DNA of 64,000 nt, taken from assembly GCF_008389435.1 (NCBI RefSeq), contig NZ_VUYS01000006.1, forward strand, positions 62,001 through 126,000. Reading direction: 5' to 3'. Under the pieces are notes generated by a model. The model was given only the letters and a program-made list of their open reading frames with translations, did not search any database and was not told where the DNA came from. The position numbers and the translations under genes are program-made. Shown in pieces: positions 30,414 to 39,748 of this stretch. How positions within the stretch are numbered: the stretch's first letter is position 1; each line of letters opens with the position of its first letter. This stretch comes from Candidatus Nitrosocosmicus agrestis (GTDB lineage Archaea; Thermoproteota; Nitrososphaeria; Nitrososphaerales; Nitrososphaeraceae).

Positions 30414-31892
30414 TCATCTCCTTTTACTGACTTTAGCCCTATTTTCTAAAAATCTACCAATAAGGATGAAGGCGATACTTGTAATAGAAATCATTAACCC
30501 CGGCGGTATTATCCACCACCAGTATCCTAATATTTCAGCGGATGAAAAATGCGCGTCCTGTAGCATTTGTCCCCAAGTTGGAAATGAAGGATCACCAAAC
30601 CCCAAAAAGCTAAGTGCTGATTCTCCCAAAATTGCGGCCGGAACCGAGAGTGCAAAATTTGCTAAAGTAAAGGGAATTAGTTGTGGAACAATGTGTCTAA
30701 AGACAATACGAATATCTGACTCCCCCATTAGTTTGGATGCTTCAACATAGGGATAATTTTTAATCTGAATACTAAAAGTTCTATTGATTAAAGCTAATCC
30801 AGGCCAGCCAAACAACACAAATAAGCCAATCAAAAAAATCAAACTCTTACCAAAATTTAAGGATAATATGATAAAGATTACCATTGTAGGTATAGAAAGA
30901 AATATATCAATAATAATAACCATAGCAGTCCCTAATCTGCGACCTTTATATCCCGCTATTAATCCATAAAAGAGACCTATCATTGTTGAGGATACAGCAA
31001 CAGTTGTTCCAATCAATAACGCTACTGGAGTACCGATCATTACTCCAAATGAGATATCTCTTCGAAGATCATCTGTACCCAACATACCAAAAGTTTTTCC
31101 TTCTACTACTACCTTAATATCCTGCGCAGTAGTGTCACTATCAAATGAATAGATTGAAATAACAAATTTATATGTACCCTTAAGAGGAACGTTATTGTTC
31201 TGGCTTGAAAAAATTACCTTCTCTGCTGGCAAACCACTAATAGAGAAATTGAATAAATTGGAGTAATCTGAAAGTGATTGGATTATATCACTTGATGTAG
31301 AAAAGAGTCGTTGAGACACGATATTTGATGTCATTTCTCTTAAACCAGAGGGGGTAGAGTTGTCAATAATGGAATCTTCATTTGAGCTTTGTGATGATGA
31401 GGAATTCTGATTGGAAAAATTAGACCCACTGAGCGGAGCAGAGTCTAAAGAATTGTAATACAATACGAGTTCATTTCCGTCTGGTCTTTGCACTGAAACT
31501 TCAATGACGGGTGGAATTTGTCCAAGTTGGATGCTGTATGGTATGGAAAAAGCAGAAGGAAATTCATCATACTTCATATTATATTCAAAAGTATAATTTT
31601 GAATTTTGTAATCAGGTCCTTCTGCGTATCTAGATTCTATAGCACCTTCTTTAGGAAGGACAACATGTTCTGGTAATTGTTGGTTAAAGAATGTCAAAAA
31701 ATAATTTACCCATACGGGTTCTGCATTTTTTGGATAATCTATCCAAAAAGAGGGATTATTCCATTCAGATCGCTCAGATGCAGGAATAAAAATCAAGGTA
31801 TATAAAGTAATAGTTATCAAAAAAAACAAAAGTACTATGCCTAATAGCCCACCCTTGAATTCATTGATTTTCAACCGCCTTATTTTATTCAA
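30414..31892 (-). CDS. Peptide/nickel-type ABC permease (DppC-like) with large extracytoplasmic insertion
   Basis: The 492-residue protein has one N-terminal membrane segment (about 16-36), then about 235 residues with beta and Ser/Asn-rich character outside the membrane. The last 220 residues form a DppC/OppC-type permease with five membrane segments and the EAA-like loop 'VEASKLMGESDIRIVFRHIVPQLIPFTLANFAL'. Normal DppC proteins have about 300 residues, so the insertion between TM1 and TM2 is unusual. It is the third gene of the operon after the binding protein and DppB-like permease. Confidence 0.88.
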   Translation of the reverse strand: MNKIRRLKINEFKGGLLGIVLLFFLITITLYTLIFIPASERSEWNNPSFWIDYPKNAEPVWVNYFLTFFNQQLPEHVVLPKEGAIESRYAEGPDYKIQNYTFEYNMKYDEFPSAFSIPYSIQLGQIPPVIEVSVQRPDGNELVLYYNSLDSAPLSGSNFSNQNSSSSQSSNEDSIIDNSTPSGLREMTSNIVSQRLFSTSSDIIQSLSDYSNLFNFSISGLPAEKVIFSSQNNNVPLKGTYKFVISIYSFDSDTTAQDIKVVVEGKTFGMLGTDDLRRDISFGVMIGTPVALLIGTTVAVSSTMIGLFYGLIAGYKGRRLGTAMVIIIDIFLSIPTMVIFIILSLNFGKSLIFLIGLFVLFGWPGLALINRTFSIQIKNYPYVEASKLMGESDIRIVFRHIVPQLIPFTLANFALSVPAAILGESALSFLGFGDPSFPTWGQMLQDAHFSSAEILGYWWWIIPPGLMISITSIAFILIGRFLENRAKVSKRR

Positions 31893-31912
31893 AACTGATT
31901 CCCCAACTTTAT

Positions 31913-32977
31913 TTATTCCTCAGTTTTAATCCTAGGATCTATAAATGAAATTGTTAGATCGAGCACCAATCTTGTGACTAAATATAATAATGTAAAAAAA
32001 TAAACCAATCCTATTATCAATGGTGAATCGTTTTGTACTATTGCATTGTAAAACAAATTTCCCATTCCTGGCCAATCAAAAATTTCTTCGATAAGAATAG
32101 ACCCTCCCAGGGTGGCTGTTATCCCTATTCCCAACATTGTTGTTAATTGAGGACCAGCATTTTTTAAGGCATGTTTGAGCAAAATCTTTCGAGACGGTAT
32201 TCCAATCACGCCAAGAGATTTGATATAATCCTCATCAATTACACGCAATACTACATACTTTACATAATAGATTGAAGAAGAGAAGCCCATTAGTACAATG
32301 GTAATAAAAGGTAACGCCATGTGGTAGATCAAGTCATTAAGATAACCAGGGGAATCCGGAGCGATTACAGGAGTAGATCTAGCAGGGAATATTTGAAGGA
32401 AGAAAGAAAATATTACTATCATGATCATGGAGAACCACCATGGCGGCATACTCATACTCAAAGATGCCATCCCAGCGATAATCTTATCAGTAACCTTCCC
32501 AGATTTTTTAGTCAAATATGCCCCGGCTATGATACCCAAAACAACTATAGTTAATGAAGAAGTAGTAAAAAGGAGTATGGTATTGGGTAACTTCTCCATA
32601 ATTAGATTATTTACACTACTGGAACCATCATAGGTGGTAAAGAATCTAGAATTACCAAGATTTAAGGTTAAAATCTGATACAAACTATTCAGGATCTTTA
32701 TGGGTGAAAACCAAGGTTGATCCAACCCAAGACTTTTAACTTGAGCTTGAATCTGCTGATCTACAAAAGCTTGTCGCTGGGATAAATTTTCAAACTGATT
32801 TAATTTCTGATTCTCTGAAAGAGAATTTGACAATGAATTTAACACCTGAATCCTAATGTTATCCGCCATAATTTTGTCTATAGTAGATCCTAATAATACA
32901 ATTGTTAGTAGTAAGGTTATTATCAAAACCAGAAAGAGTATTAAAATTTTCTTAATAAAAAAAATAAATAAACTCAT
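31913..32977 (-). CDS. Peptide/nickel-type ABC permease (DppB-like)
   Basis: A 354-residue protein with an N-terminal segment (about 5-30), a region outside the membrane (about 31-125) with QFENLSQRQAFVDQQIQAQ, and five or six membrane segments. 'YVVLRVIDEDYIKSLGVIGIPSRKILLKHALKNAGPQL' is the cytoplasmic EAA loop that contacts the ATPase. 'GSILIEEIFDWPGMGNLFYNAI' is typical of the DppB C-terminal region. It is placed between the substrate-binding protein and the DppC-like subunit, with 20-bp spacing to the latter. Confidence 0.92.
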   Translation of the reverse strand: MSLFIFFIKKILILFLVLIITLLLTIVLLGSTIDKIMADNIRIQVLNSLSNSLSENQKLNQFENLSQRQAFVDQQIQAQVKSLGLDQPWFSPIKILNSLYQILTLNLGNSRFFTTYDGSSSVNNLIMEKLPNTILLFTTSSLTIVVLGIIAGAYLTKKSGKVTDKIIAGMASLSMSMPPWWFSMIMIVIFSFFLQIFPARSTPVIAPDSPGYLNDLIYHMALPFITIVLMGFSSSIYYVKYVVLRVIDEDYIKSLGVIGIPSRKILLKHALKNAGPQLTTMLGIGITATLGGSILIEEIFDWPGMGNLFYNAIVQNDSPLIIGLVYFFTLLYLVTRLVLDLTISFIDPRIKTEE

Positions 32978-33024
32978 TCATCTTTACCTGAAATAGGAGT
33001 TCAAATTTTTACAATATATCTTGA

Positions 33025-35469
33025 TCATGGTCTAACAAGTAGTGTTTCCTCGCGTATTACTGGTTTTGGTGATTCGAAAGTAGTAACTATAATCTTAAGC
33101 TTTGATGGTCCAGGGTCGAGGGATTGAGTCTGGTTAGAACTAAGATAGATATTTATTGGCCGATCAGATTGTGATTTATTGACATTTTCAGAATTTAACA
33201 CTGAGGTCATGTTTATTTTGACCTTATCTTGTGCTACAACCTTACCATTTCTATCTGTTAAGAAATAATCAACAAAGCCTTTAAAGGGTTGAAACTCGCC
33301 TGAAGTGTTTTTCGATTTTATATCTAATGCAAACGCAAAAGATTGCCCAATTCGAATAAATTTAGGAACATTTACATTCTCTATCGATAACTCGGGAGCG
33401 TTTTCATAAATTGAAAATTTTCCAACCTTAAAAGGATAAGAGCCATCTCTAAAAGCATTTAAGGTTACTACTCCGCCAGTTGGATTAAATTCTTCTAGGT
33501 AGTAAGGACCGTTACCGATTATGGCATTGTGATGATTTTGAATCCAACTTATTGATGCATCATATCTCTTCATTACATAATCTAATGAAACCAATCCTTT
33601 CAACGGATTAGGAACATATTTTTCACTTTTCATCTTAATAAGTTCATTTTTAATCATGTCCGCTTGAACAGGAAGGTTTAGGGAGAGTTGATCGATTCCT
33701 TTGATATTGGCATCCGTTTTTGAAAAAGATAATTTATTGTTTGATACTAAGCGCTCAGAGGCAGCCGTTATCTCCCATGGCTCAGAAGGCCACAAGGTAC
33801 CATAAGAAGGAATTTGTTTTTTGTCGTAATGCCACAAATCCAAATATGTGTCAAAAGTTCCGTTATTATAAAATTTCACCCCCTTTATCAAGGATAAAGT
33901 TGGAAAAACCAAGCTAGCATACTCAGAATCAAATGTATTATCGCCATTTTTAGTATCTGTAGACCATTCAAAAGGAAAATAGTACGAATATAATAAATCA
34001 TACTTATCCATCGATATTCCATTATGCCAATTTGAGAAAATAGGTTTTAGACTAACTTTGGTTAATGCGGTATCATTATCGGTAGAGTTTTGCCATTTTT
34101 GTTGGTAAGGATCCCAGGTGATAGAATCTCCAGGTACAGATATGGTGTCATTGTAGTCACCAGAGAAAACATTTGTCCATTCATTTCTTAAAGGTTCTGG
34201 ATCTCCAGAATAAGGGTTAGAAAAAGTTGGAGTATCAGTTATTAGGGAATATATAATGCGACAATAAAAATCGTTACAACCCTTGACGCTGTTCCAGGCT
34301 CCTTGATAGACCTGTATCATACCAATATTTAGGGTCGAATTGTTAGTCGAACTTTTTATTGCATTTATTAATGATAACGTATTCGCTATCCCTGCTGAAT
34401 AATCATTTATCAATCCATTTATCTTATTGGATGCTATATATGGATCAAATGATCTAGCAAAAAACAATCTTACAGCTTCATTAATCCCTACCTCTTCAGA
34501 TTCTTGTAATAAGTGATTTCGCTCAGGCTCTGATGTAAAATTATTAAAGATTAGTCTTTGAGTTAAATTATCTATTGTTGAATTTGCGTATTGCCAATAA
34601 TTCGGGTTTTGGGACCCTGGCATATTGCCAAACCAAGGTGCATACATTTGGGTTACAGAACCAGGGTTATAACGAGAGAATGAGTTAGAAATAAGAGATT
34701 CAGTATACAAATTCCACTCCATATCAGATGGGTCAGACCCATACACTATGCGATTTGCCTTGGTTAAGTCACCATATTCCTTTACCACAATGAAACCCGC
34801 CTTTTCAATCTCGGAGGCAACGTAATCACCAAATGACTTTCTCAACAAGTCATCATTTCTTATTAAAATCTTCACAGATACAGGTTGACCATTAAAAATA
34901 TACTTTCCTGAAGAGCTTAAGGTTGCACCTGCCTCAGTCATTGCTCTATTGATCTTGTCTTTCGCAAACTGTTGATCATACCTAATTTTAAGCGGGTCTA
35001 TGACTGGCAGAACATTATAATATTCAGGGGAGCGAGAACCATAAGGCTCGACTATCTGCTCACCAAATCCTTTAAGAATATTATTAACAATAAAATTCCT
35101 ATCGATTAGAAAGTTTAATGCGAATCTTATTTCCCTGATAGAAAATGGATTTAAAGATTTTGATGTATTTGAAGGATTTAAGAGTAATCCATAGGTTAAA
35201 CCTTCTTTTTCATAAACTTTTAGATTTGGATTTTTCTTAGCTGATTCAACTAACTGAAGAGGAATTTGAAAAAAATAAGAATCAAGTTGGCCATTACTAA
35301 CTTGTTGGTAAGCAACATTTTCATTAGAAAATCTGATAAACTTTATGAAATCTGCAAACCCTCCAGTTTTATTATCATTTTGTAAATACGCATGACTTTG
35401 AGGAATAATATTAATTAAAATACCGAATAAAAAGACAATTAATATAACAGGTAATAGTTTCAGCTTCAA
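33025..35469 (-). CDS. ABC-transporter substrate-binding protein, family 5
   Basis: The 814-residue protein begins with a signal peptide (MKLKLLPVILIVFLFGILIN, cleavage near SHA-YLQ) and has no lipobox cysteine. The body has peptide-binding family 5 features ('PFSIREIRFALNFLIDRNFI', 'AKDKINRAMTEAGA', 'IWNLYTESLISN...'), but it is about 200 residues longer than typical OppA/DppA. The C-terminal roughly 100 residues form an extra beta domain with 'RIGQSFAFALDIKSKNTSGEFQPFKGFVDYFL'. It captures peptides or oligo-compounds at the outer surface for the two permeases downstream. A minus-strand TATA-like element near 35493 lies about 25 bases before the start. Confidence 0.85.
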   Translation of the reverse strand: MKLKLLPVILIVFLFGILINIIPQSHAYLQNDNKTGGFADFIKFIRFSNENVAYQQVSNGQLDSYFFQIPLQLVESAKKNPNLKVYEKEGLTYGLLLNPSNTSKSLNPFSIREIRFALNFLIDRNFIVNNILKGFGEQIVEPYGSRSPEYYNVLPVIDPLKIRYDQQFAKDKINRAMTEAGATLSSSGKYIFNGQPVSVKILIRNDDLLRKSFGDYVASEIEKAGFIVVKEYGDLTKANRIVYGSDPSDMEWNLYTESLISNSFSRYNPGSVTQMYAPWFGNMPGSQNPNYWQYANSTIDNLTQRLIFNNFTSEPERNHLLQESEEVGINEAVRLFFARSFDPYIASNKINGLINDYSAGIANTLSLINAIKSSTNNSTLNIGMIQVYQGAWNSVKGCNDFYCRIIYSLITDTPTFSNPYSGDPEPLRNEWTNVFSGDYNDTISVPGDSITWDPYQQKWQNSTDNDTALTKVSLKPIFSNWHNGISMDKYDLLYSYYFPFEWSTDTKNGDNTFDSEYASLVFPTLSLIKGVKFYNNGTFDTYLDLWHYDKKQIPSYGTLWPSEPWEITAASERLVSNNKLSFSKTDANIKGIDQLSLNLPVQADMIKNELIKMKSEKYVPNPLKGLVSLDYVMKRYDASISWIQNHHNAIIGNGPYYLEEFNPTGGVVTLNAFRDGSYPFKVGKFSIYENAPELSIENVNVPKFIRIGQSFAFALDIKSKNTSGEFQPFKGFVDYFLTDRNGKVVAQDKVKINMTSVLNSENVNKSQSDRPINIYLSSNQTQSLDPGPSKLKIIVTTFESPKPVIREETLLVRP

Positions 35470-35562
35470 TGATAGCTTCTAGATTTAACGTGTTATAAAT
35501 TTATTATTTCTCATTTAATTTTAATCGTACCCTCACAATAATTCCCAAGGTAAAAACTATAG

Positions 35563-35570
35563 TATATAAA
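35563..35570 (+). promoter_or_regulatory. TATA box for small ORF at 35593
   Basis: TATATAAA is centred about 26 bases before ATG 35593, exactly the leaderless spacing used by other genes in the window. Confidence 0.6.
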
Positions 35571-35592
35571 TGATCATAGGTTTTCTTTGAAC

Positions 35593-35700
35593 ATGAGCAA
35601 TAAGATAGGTAAAAGAACTCACGTATATAGTTCACAACGAACGGAAAGTAAAAAGTATGCGAAAGCTGAAAGGAGAAAAAGGAATAAAGCAAAGTATTAA
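35593..35700 (+). CDS. 35-residue basic protein
   Basis: ATG 35593 to TAA 35698-35700 codes for a 35-residue, highly basic peptide starting MSNKIGKRTHVYSSQ and ending in a run of Lys, Arg and Ala. It contains about 40 percent Lys+Arg and two Tyr. It would fit an RNA-binding or ribosome-associated peptide. The strongest support is the TATA box 26 bases upstream. It precedes TFB on the same strand by 92 bases. I do not recognise the family. Confidence 0.5.
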   Translation: MSNKIGKRTHVYSSQRTESKKYAKAERRKRNKAKY

Positions 35701-35792
35701 TTTTCATTATTTAATAATTTCCGATATATTTATAAGTAAGGAAAGATATAAATATATGTGGAATTGGTTTATAAGTTTTGTGGTGATATAAG

Positions 35793-36707
35793 TTGGTAAA
35801 AGATATATCTATGTTTGGCGATCGATGCCCCCGATGCGGCAAAGGTCCTATGGTTACAGATAATTCAACGGGTGAAATGTTTTGTGGTAATTGCGGATTT
35901 GTAGTAACTGAAAGAATAGAAGAAACGGGCCCCGAATGGAGAGCTTTTTCAAAGGAAGAGCACGAAGATCGTAGTAGGGCAGGAGTCCCTACGTCGCTGG
36001 CGATGCATGATATGGGATTAGCTACTATCATAGGACCTGTTGATAAAGATGCATCTGGAAAACCATTATCAGCTTCAATGAAAAGCACTATTGAAAGATT
36101 AAGGACATGGGATAGTAGAAGCCAAGTTCACGAGCCTGTTGATAGAAACTTTAGACAGGCATTTAGTGAACTTGATAGATTAAAGGATAAATTGGCAGTT
36201 GGTGACGCAGTAATTGAAAAAGCGGCATACGTTTACCGTAAAGCCTTGGAGAAGGGGCTAGTGAGAGGCAGATCAATTTCAGCATTGGTGGCAGCTGCTT
36301 TGTATGCGGCTTGTAGAGATACGGAAACTCCAAGAACATTAAAAGATGTAGCAAATGCAAGCAACATAAAGAAAAAAGATGTAGCTCGTTGCTATAGGCT
36401 TTTGATAAGAGAATTAGATCTGAAAATGCCAGTAGTGGACCCAGTAAAGTGTGTTGCAAGAATTGCCAGTAAAGCAGGATTGACAGAAAAAACCAAAAGA
36501 AAGGCGTTAGAAATTCTTAAAAAAGCAGAAGAAGGTAAGATTTCAGCAGGTAAGGATCCTATGGGATTAGCGGCAGCCGCCCTATACGTAGCATGTGTTA
36601 TGAATGGAGAGAACAAAACCCAGAAAGATGTTGCAGAAGCCGCTGGTGTAACAGAGGTTACAATTAGGAACAGGTATAAAGGATTAAAAACACATCTTAA
36701 ATTATAG
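35793..36707 (+). CDS. tfb: Transcription initiation factor B (TFB)
   Basis: A 304-residue TFIIB homolog: zinc ribbon with Cys12, Cys15, Cys31 and Cys34; the B-reader 'GPEWRAFSKEEHEDRSRAGVPTSLAMHDMGLATIIG'; and two cyclin repeats that bind TBP-DNA and the BRE (RGRSISALVAAALYAACRD... and the parallel 'DPMGLAAAALYVACVM'). The listed start is TTG 35793. A TTTATAAG box at 35768-35775 fits a leaderless start at or near it; ATG 35811, with GATATAAG at 35784-35791, is a good alternative that begins MFGDRCPRCG. It is the standard TFB of the genome, in contrast to the altered one at 49668. Confidence 0.96.
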   Translation: MVKDISMFGDRCPRCGKGPMVTDNSTGEMFCGNCGFVVTERIEETGPEWRAFSKEEHEDRSRAGVPTSLAMHDMGLATIIGPVDKDASGKPLSASMKSTIERLRTWDSRSQVHEPVDRNFRQAFSELDRLKDKLAVGDAVIEKAAYVYRKALEKGLVRGRSISALVAAALYAACRDTETPRTLKDVANASNIKKKDVARCYRLLIRELDLKMPVVDPVKCVARIASKAGLTEKTKRKALEILKKAEEGKISAGKDPMGLAAAALYVACVMNGENKTQKDVAEAAGVTEVTIRNRYKGLKTHLKL

Positions 36708-36719
36708 TCAACAATTTTA

Positions 36720-37739
36720 TTAGTTTACAACATACTTTTTTAATATTTTTGTTGTAAGCTGATATAAAAACAGAATACCAATAATAATAAAACCAATTGA
36801 AATTGCACTCAGGAAGATACTATCAGTTTCGGTATTCCAAGGGGTCCCGAAAAGGTAAAAACCAAGAATACTATACGCAAAAAATACAAAGTTTGATATC
36901 CAGTGAAATACTATTGCAGTTGCAAGTCCATACCTATAATAAATCCATGCTAATACTAGTCCTCCCAAAGCTGCCTGAGTTATTTTTCCAACTTCGTATC
37001 CGCCTCCAAAAAAGACATGAGACATACCAAAAATTACAGAATTAATAACAATAACAATAGATATACACATAATAGTATACCTAGTTTTATTAGGTGCCAA
37101 GAATTTATAAGGATGATTTAAAAATAAAACAAAATTTCCTTTTTTGATAGGCGAAAATATCAATAGTAAAGGTACTCCTAAAAGTAATACTCTAAATAGG
37201 ATCTCTTCATTGAGAGGTGCTGCCGACAAATAAAAGAATGAAAGTAAAGCATTTTCAGTCAACGGATTTCCCAACGTTACTCCGAATAGTTGCTGTATTG
37301 TATCAATGATCACAGATAATAAAAAGTATCCCGAAAACCATGAGATTGCTATTATGAGTAAATTTGAATTTTGTTCAGGCCTAACTGATTTTTGCTCTTG
37401 TAACCGTTTTGTTCGTATCAAATTCCACTTTCTAAATATATTTTGCCTTAGAATCGAGTGTGGATAAATTAAACAATACAGATAACAAATCAGATAAACA
37501 GATAAAAAAAATAAAAAAGTAATGCCTAAGTTGAATTGAGGAGACTGGAAACCAAAAATATTAATCAATAAAAAGTCCAGTGAAACATTTTGAGACCAAG
37601 ATATATCACCACCAAGGTTTGTAAAAAAAACAAGAAAAATTCCAATTGCAAAGGAGGCTAATGTAACAGCAACCATAAATAGTATTAAGCTGTGTTTTAT
37701 TCCTTCGATAATCTTTTCAATGGTGTTTCTACTTGACAA
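36720..37739 (-). CDS. CPBP-family intramembrane metalloprotease
   Basis: A 339-residue membrane protein with about eight segments and the CPBP/Abi motifs: NEEILFR (Glu178, Glu179, Arg183), then 'GMSHVFFGGGYEVG' with the metal-binding His, and a late 'TAIVFHWISNFVFF' with another His. Family members cleave within membranes; in bacteria they act in prenyl-protein processing, bacteriocin immunity or signalling. The substrate is unknown. It lies convergent to TFB with 12 bp between them. Confidence 0.9.
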   Translation of the reverse strand: MSSRNTIEKIIEGIKHSLILFMVAVTLASFAIGIFLVFFTNLGGDISWSQNVSLDFLLINIFGFQSPQFNLGITFLFFLSVYLICYLYCLIYPHSILRQNIFRKWNLIRTKRLQEQKSVRPEQNSNLLIIAISWFSGYFLLSVIIDTIQQLFGVTLGNPLTENALLSFFYLSAAPLNEEILFRVLLLGVPLLLIFSPIKKGNFVLFLNHPYKFLAPNKTRYTIMCISIVIVINSVIFGMSHVFFGGGYEVGKITQAALGGLVLAWIYYRYGLATAIVFHWISNFVFFAYSILGFYLFGTPWNTETDSIFLSAISIGFIIIGILFLYQLTTKILKKYVVN

Positions 37740-37760
37740 TAGCTTTAACTTTTCTAAAAG

Positions 37761-38069
37761 TTACATGACTTCAATTGAAGCTTCGTTAAAACCCTTAACT
37801 ACCAAGTAATTCTTAACTATATCCCTATGATCACCTTGTAATAAAATAAAACCATCCTTGGCTGTTCCACCGCATGCTAACCTGCTCTTTAGCTCTTTAA
37901 CGATTGTGTGAATATCGTTGATCTTGGGATCCAATCCCTCAATCATGGTTGTTGTTTTAGAAAAACGACGAGTTTCCAACCGGACTACTATTCGAGTATC
38001 CTCTTTATCCAACTCTCCACAAGCACATAAATCATCAGGCAGGCCACATTTTTTGCATATCACAGCCAT
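37761..38069 (-). CDS. Translation initiation factor SUI1/eIF1 family
   Basis: A 102-residue protein with an N-terminal zinc-like Cys motif (CKKCGLPDDLCACGE) and a SUI1 domain. 'TTTMIEGLDPKINDIHTIVKELKSRLACGGTAKDGFILLQGDHRDIVKNYLVVKGF' has the typical order of the family. It helps choose the start codon on the small subunit. It is in the same direction as the CPBP gene, with a 21-bp gap. Confidence 0.93.
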   Translation of the reverse strand: MAVICKKCGLPDDLCACGELDKEDTRIVVRLETRRFSKTTTMIEGLDPKINDIHTIVKELKSRLACGGTAKDGFILLQGDHRDIVKNYLVVKGFNEASIEVM

Positions 38070-38379
38070 CTATTATTGCCTAATATACCTAAATCCTATT
38101 ATTAAGCCTTGCTTAGTATCAATCTCCATGGTCAAGACATAATATAAATAGAATACATCTTTTGGGATCAAATCCAAAATTCTAAAAAAATATTATTGTT
38201 ATGTACAGATTTGCAAATAAAATACATTCCAAGATAGCATATGGCAATTGTATGAAGTTCAAAGTGGAGGAAATTGTTAATTGTTAATCCATTCTCAATT
38301 GAGAGATTAAAATAGGATGTGAAGATGAACAAAAGCCTAAAATGCAAGAAATAAATAAAAAAAGACATATTTCAAAAAC
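38070..38379. other. Intergenic region between eIF1 and helicase
   Basis: About 310 bases of AT-rich DNA between divergent genes. A TATA-like AATATAAAT near 38141-38149 and a small hairpin (TTTGG-GATCAAAT-CCAAA, 38160-38177) are the only features. Open frames of 28 and 66 codons have no support. Confidence 0.4.
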
Positions 38380-39708
38380 GTGACCCCAGCAATTGCTTCA
38401 CTGAAATTTCCTTTTAACTTAAAACCAGATCAAAACGCTGCAGTAAATGCATGGATCAAGCATAATTACAAAGGATCCATAATTTATTCAACAGGTACTG
38501 GAAAGACCGAAATTGCCTTCGAATGTGCAAGAAGGGCCTGTTTTAACGATGCTGGAAATAATAAAAAACCAATATCTTCGGTTGAATCATATAACATTCT
38601 TTTTTTAGTTCCCAGAATCGTATTAATTGAGCAAAATATTATCCGATTGCACAAGTACAGCATTAGCCCAGATAAAGTTGGATGTTTTTATGGCGACAAA
38701 AAGGACCAAAAAGAGATTACGATTTCAACTTACCAAAGCGCAATAAAAAATCACCAATTAGTAAATGATAGCGAATTGGTTATACTTGATGAAGTTCATC
38801 TTCTAAGTAACACCGCATTTTCATTTAAGAGACTTTTCAATATAATAACTCAAAGTTCAAAAAGGAAGATCTTAGGTCTCACTGCTACCATAAATGAACT
38901 CGACCCAAAATATGAGGAAATAATCAAAGTCATACCACCTGTAAAAAGATATTTGATCAAGGAAGCAGTTGATGATGGTCGATTAGCCAAACCTGAAATT
39001 ATTTCTATAGCTGTAAATCTTACGAGCGATGAGAGGAACACCTATGTAAAAACTAGTGAGTCAATTAGAGAAATTTCCTACAAGCTAAATGCTTACGATC
39101 CAAGTGTCTTATCAAAGATTCTGTACCAAGGTGGGGCACGAGCAAAGTACGCCAAGGAGTGGTTTAACCAAGTAAGAATCAGGAAAGATTTGCTTAACTC
39201 GTCTAGACAGAAGTTAAATATGGCTGTTTCTATAATTGAGAAACATAAAACAGAAAAATTGATGGTTTTTAGTGAGACGATAGAATCAATTACCAAATTA
39301 AGTGAGATACTCGCTCAACGAGGGATAAAATCTGAAATGATCCATTCAAAAACAAAAAATAATGACAGGAAATTAATTTTAGAGAATTGGGGAGTAGAAT
39401 TCTTCCCTTTATTATCAGTTCATACTTTAGAAATTGGATTTGATATACCTAATGTCAAAATAGCAGTAATTTTATCTAACACATCAAATATCAATCAAAT
39501 AGCTCAGCGAATTGGTAGGGTTATAAGGAAAACGGAAGATAAAGTTGCAGCATCAATTTATTTGATTTATGTAAATGAAACTAAAGACAACAACATATTA
39601 AAAATTGTAGATAAAGCAGTGGGAAAGAAATCCAATAGAGCAGTCAGAAAGGGAACCAAACAAACCAAAATAACTGATACTTTTTTTTCTAAAAATAATT
39701 TAGAATGA
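38380..39708 (+). CDS. Superfamily 2 DNA/RNA helicase (XPB-like)
   Basis: The 442-residue protein has Walker A STGTGKTE (37-44), DEVH at 137-140, the 'LGLTATIN' motif III, and a C-terminal helicase part with 'VHTLEIGFDIPNVKIAVILSNTSNINQIAQRIGRVIRKTEDKVAAS' (motifs V and VI). It is like compact XPB/UvrB-type or ERCC3-like repair helicases. The start is GTG 38380. The C-terminal tail is Lys-rich and ends TKITDTFFSKNNLE, reminiscent of the PCNA-binding (PIP) consensus Qxx(I/L)xxFF. Confidence 0.85.
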   Translation: MTPAIASLKFPFNLKPDQNAAVNAWIKHNYKGSIIYSTGTGKTEIAFECARRACFNDAGNNKKPISSVESYNILFLVPRIVLIEQNIIRLHKYSISPDKVGCFYGDKKDQKEITISTYQSAIKNHQLVNDSELVILDEVHLLSNTAFSFKRLFNIITQSSKRKILGLTATINELDPKYEEIIKVIPPVKRYLIKEAVDDGRLAKPEIISIAVNLTSDERNTYVKTSESIREISYKLNAYDPSVLSKILYQGGARAKYAKEWFNQVRIRKDLLNSSRQKLNMAVSIIEKHKTEKLMVFSETIESITKLSEILAQRGIKSEMIHSKTKNNDRKLILENWGVEFFPLLSVHTLEIGFDIPNVKIAVILSNTSNINQIAQRIGRVIRKTEDKVAASIYLIYVNETKDNNILKIVDKAVGKKSNRAVRKGTKQTKITDTFFSKNNLE

Positions 39709-39748
39709 AATAAAAGACATTATAATAAATACTTTAATTATCAAAAAA

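Noticed and set aside
38168-38368. 66-codon hydrophobic open frame on the minus strand
   Set aside because: AT-driven Phe/Ile/Leu-rich composition, no promoter or family match.
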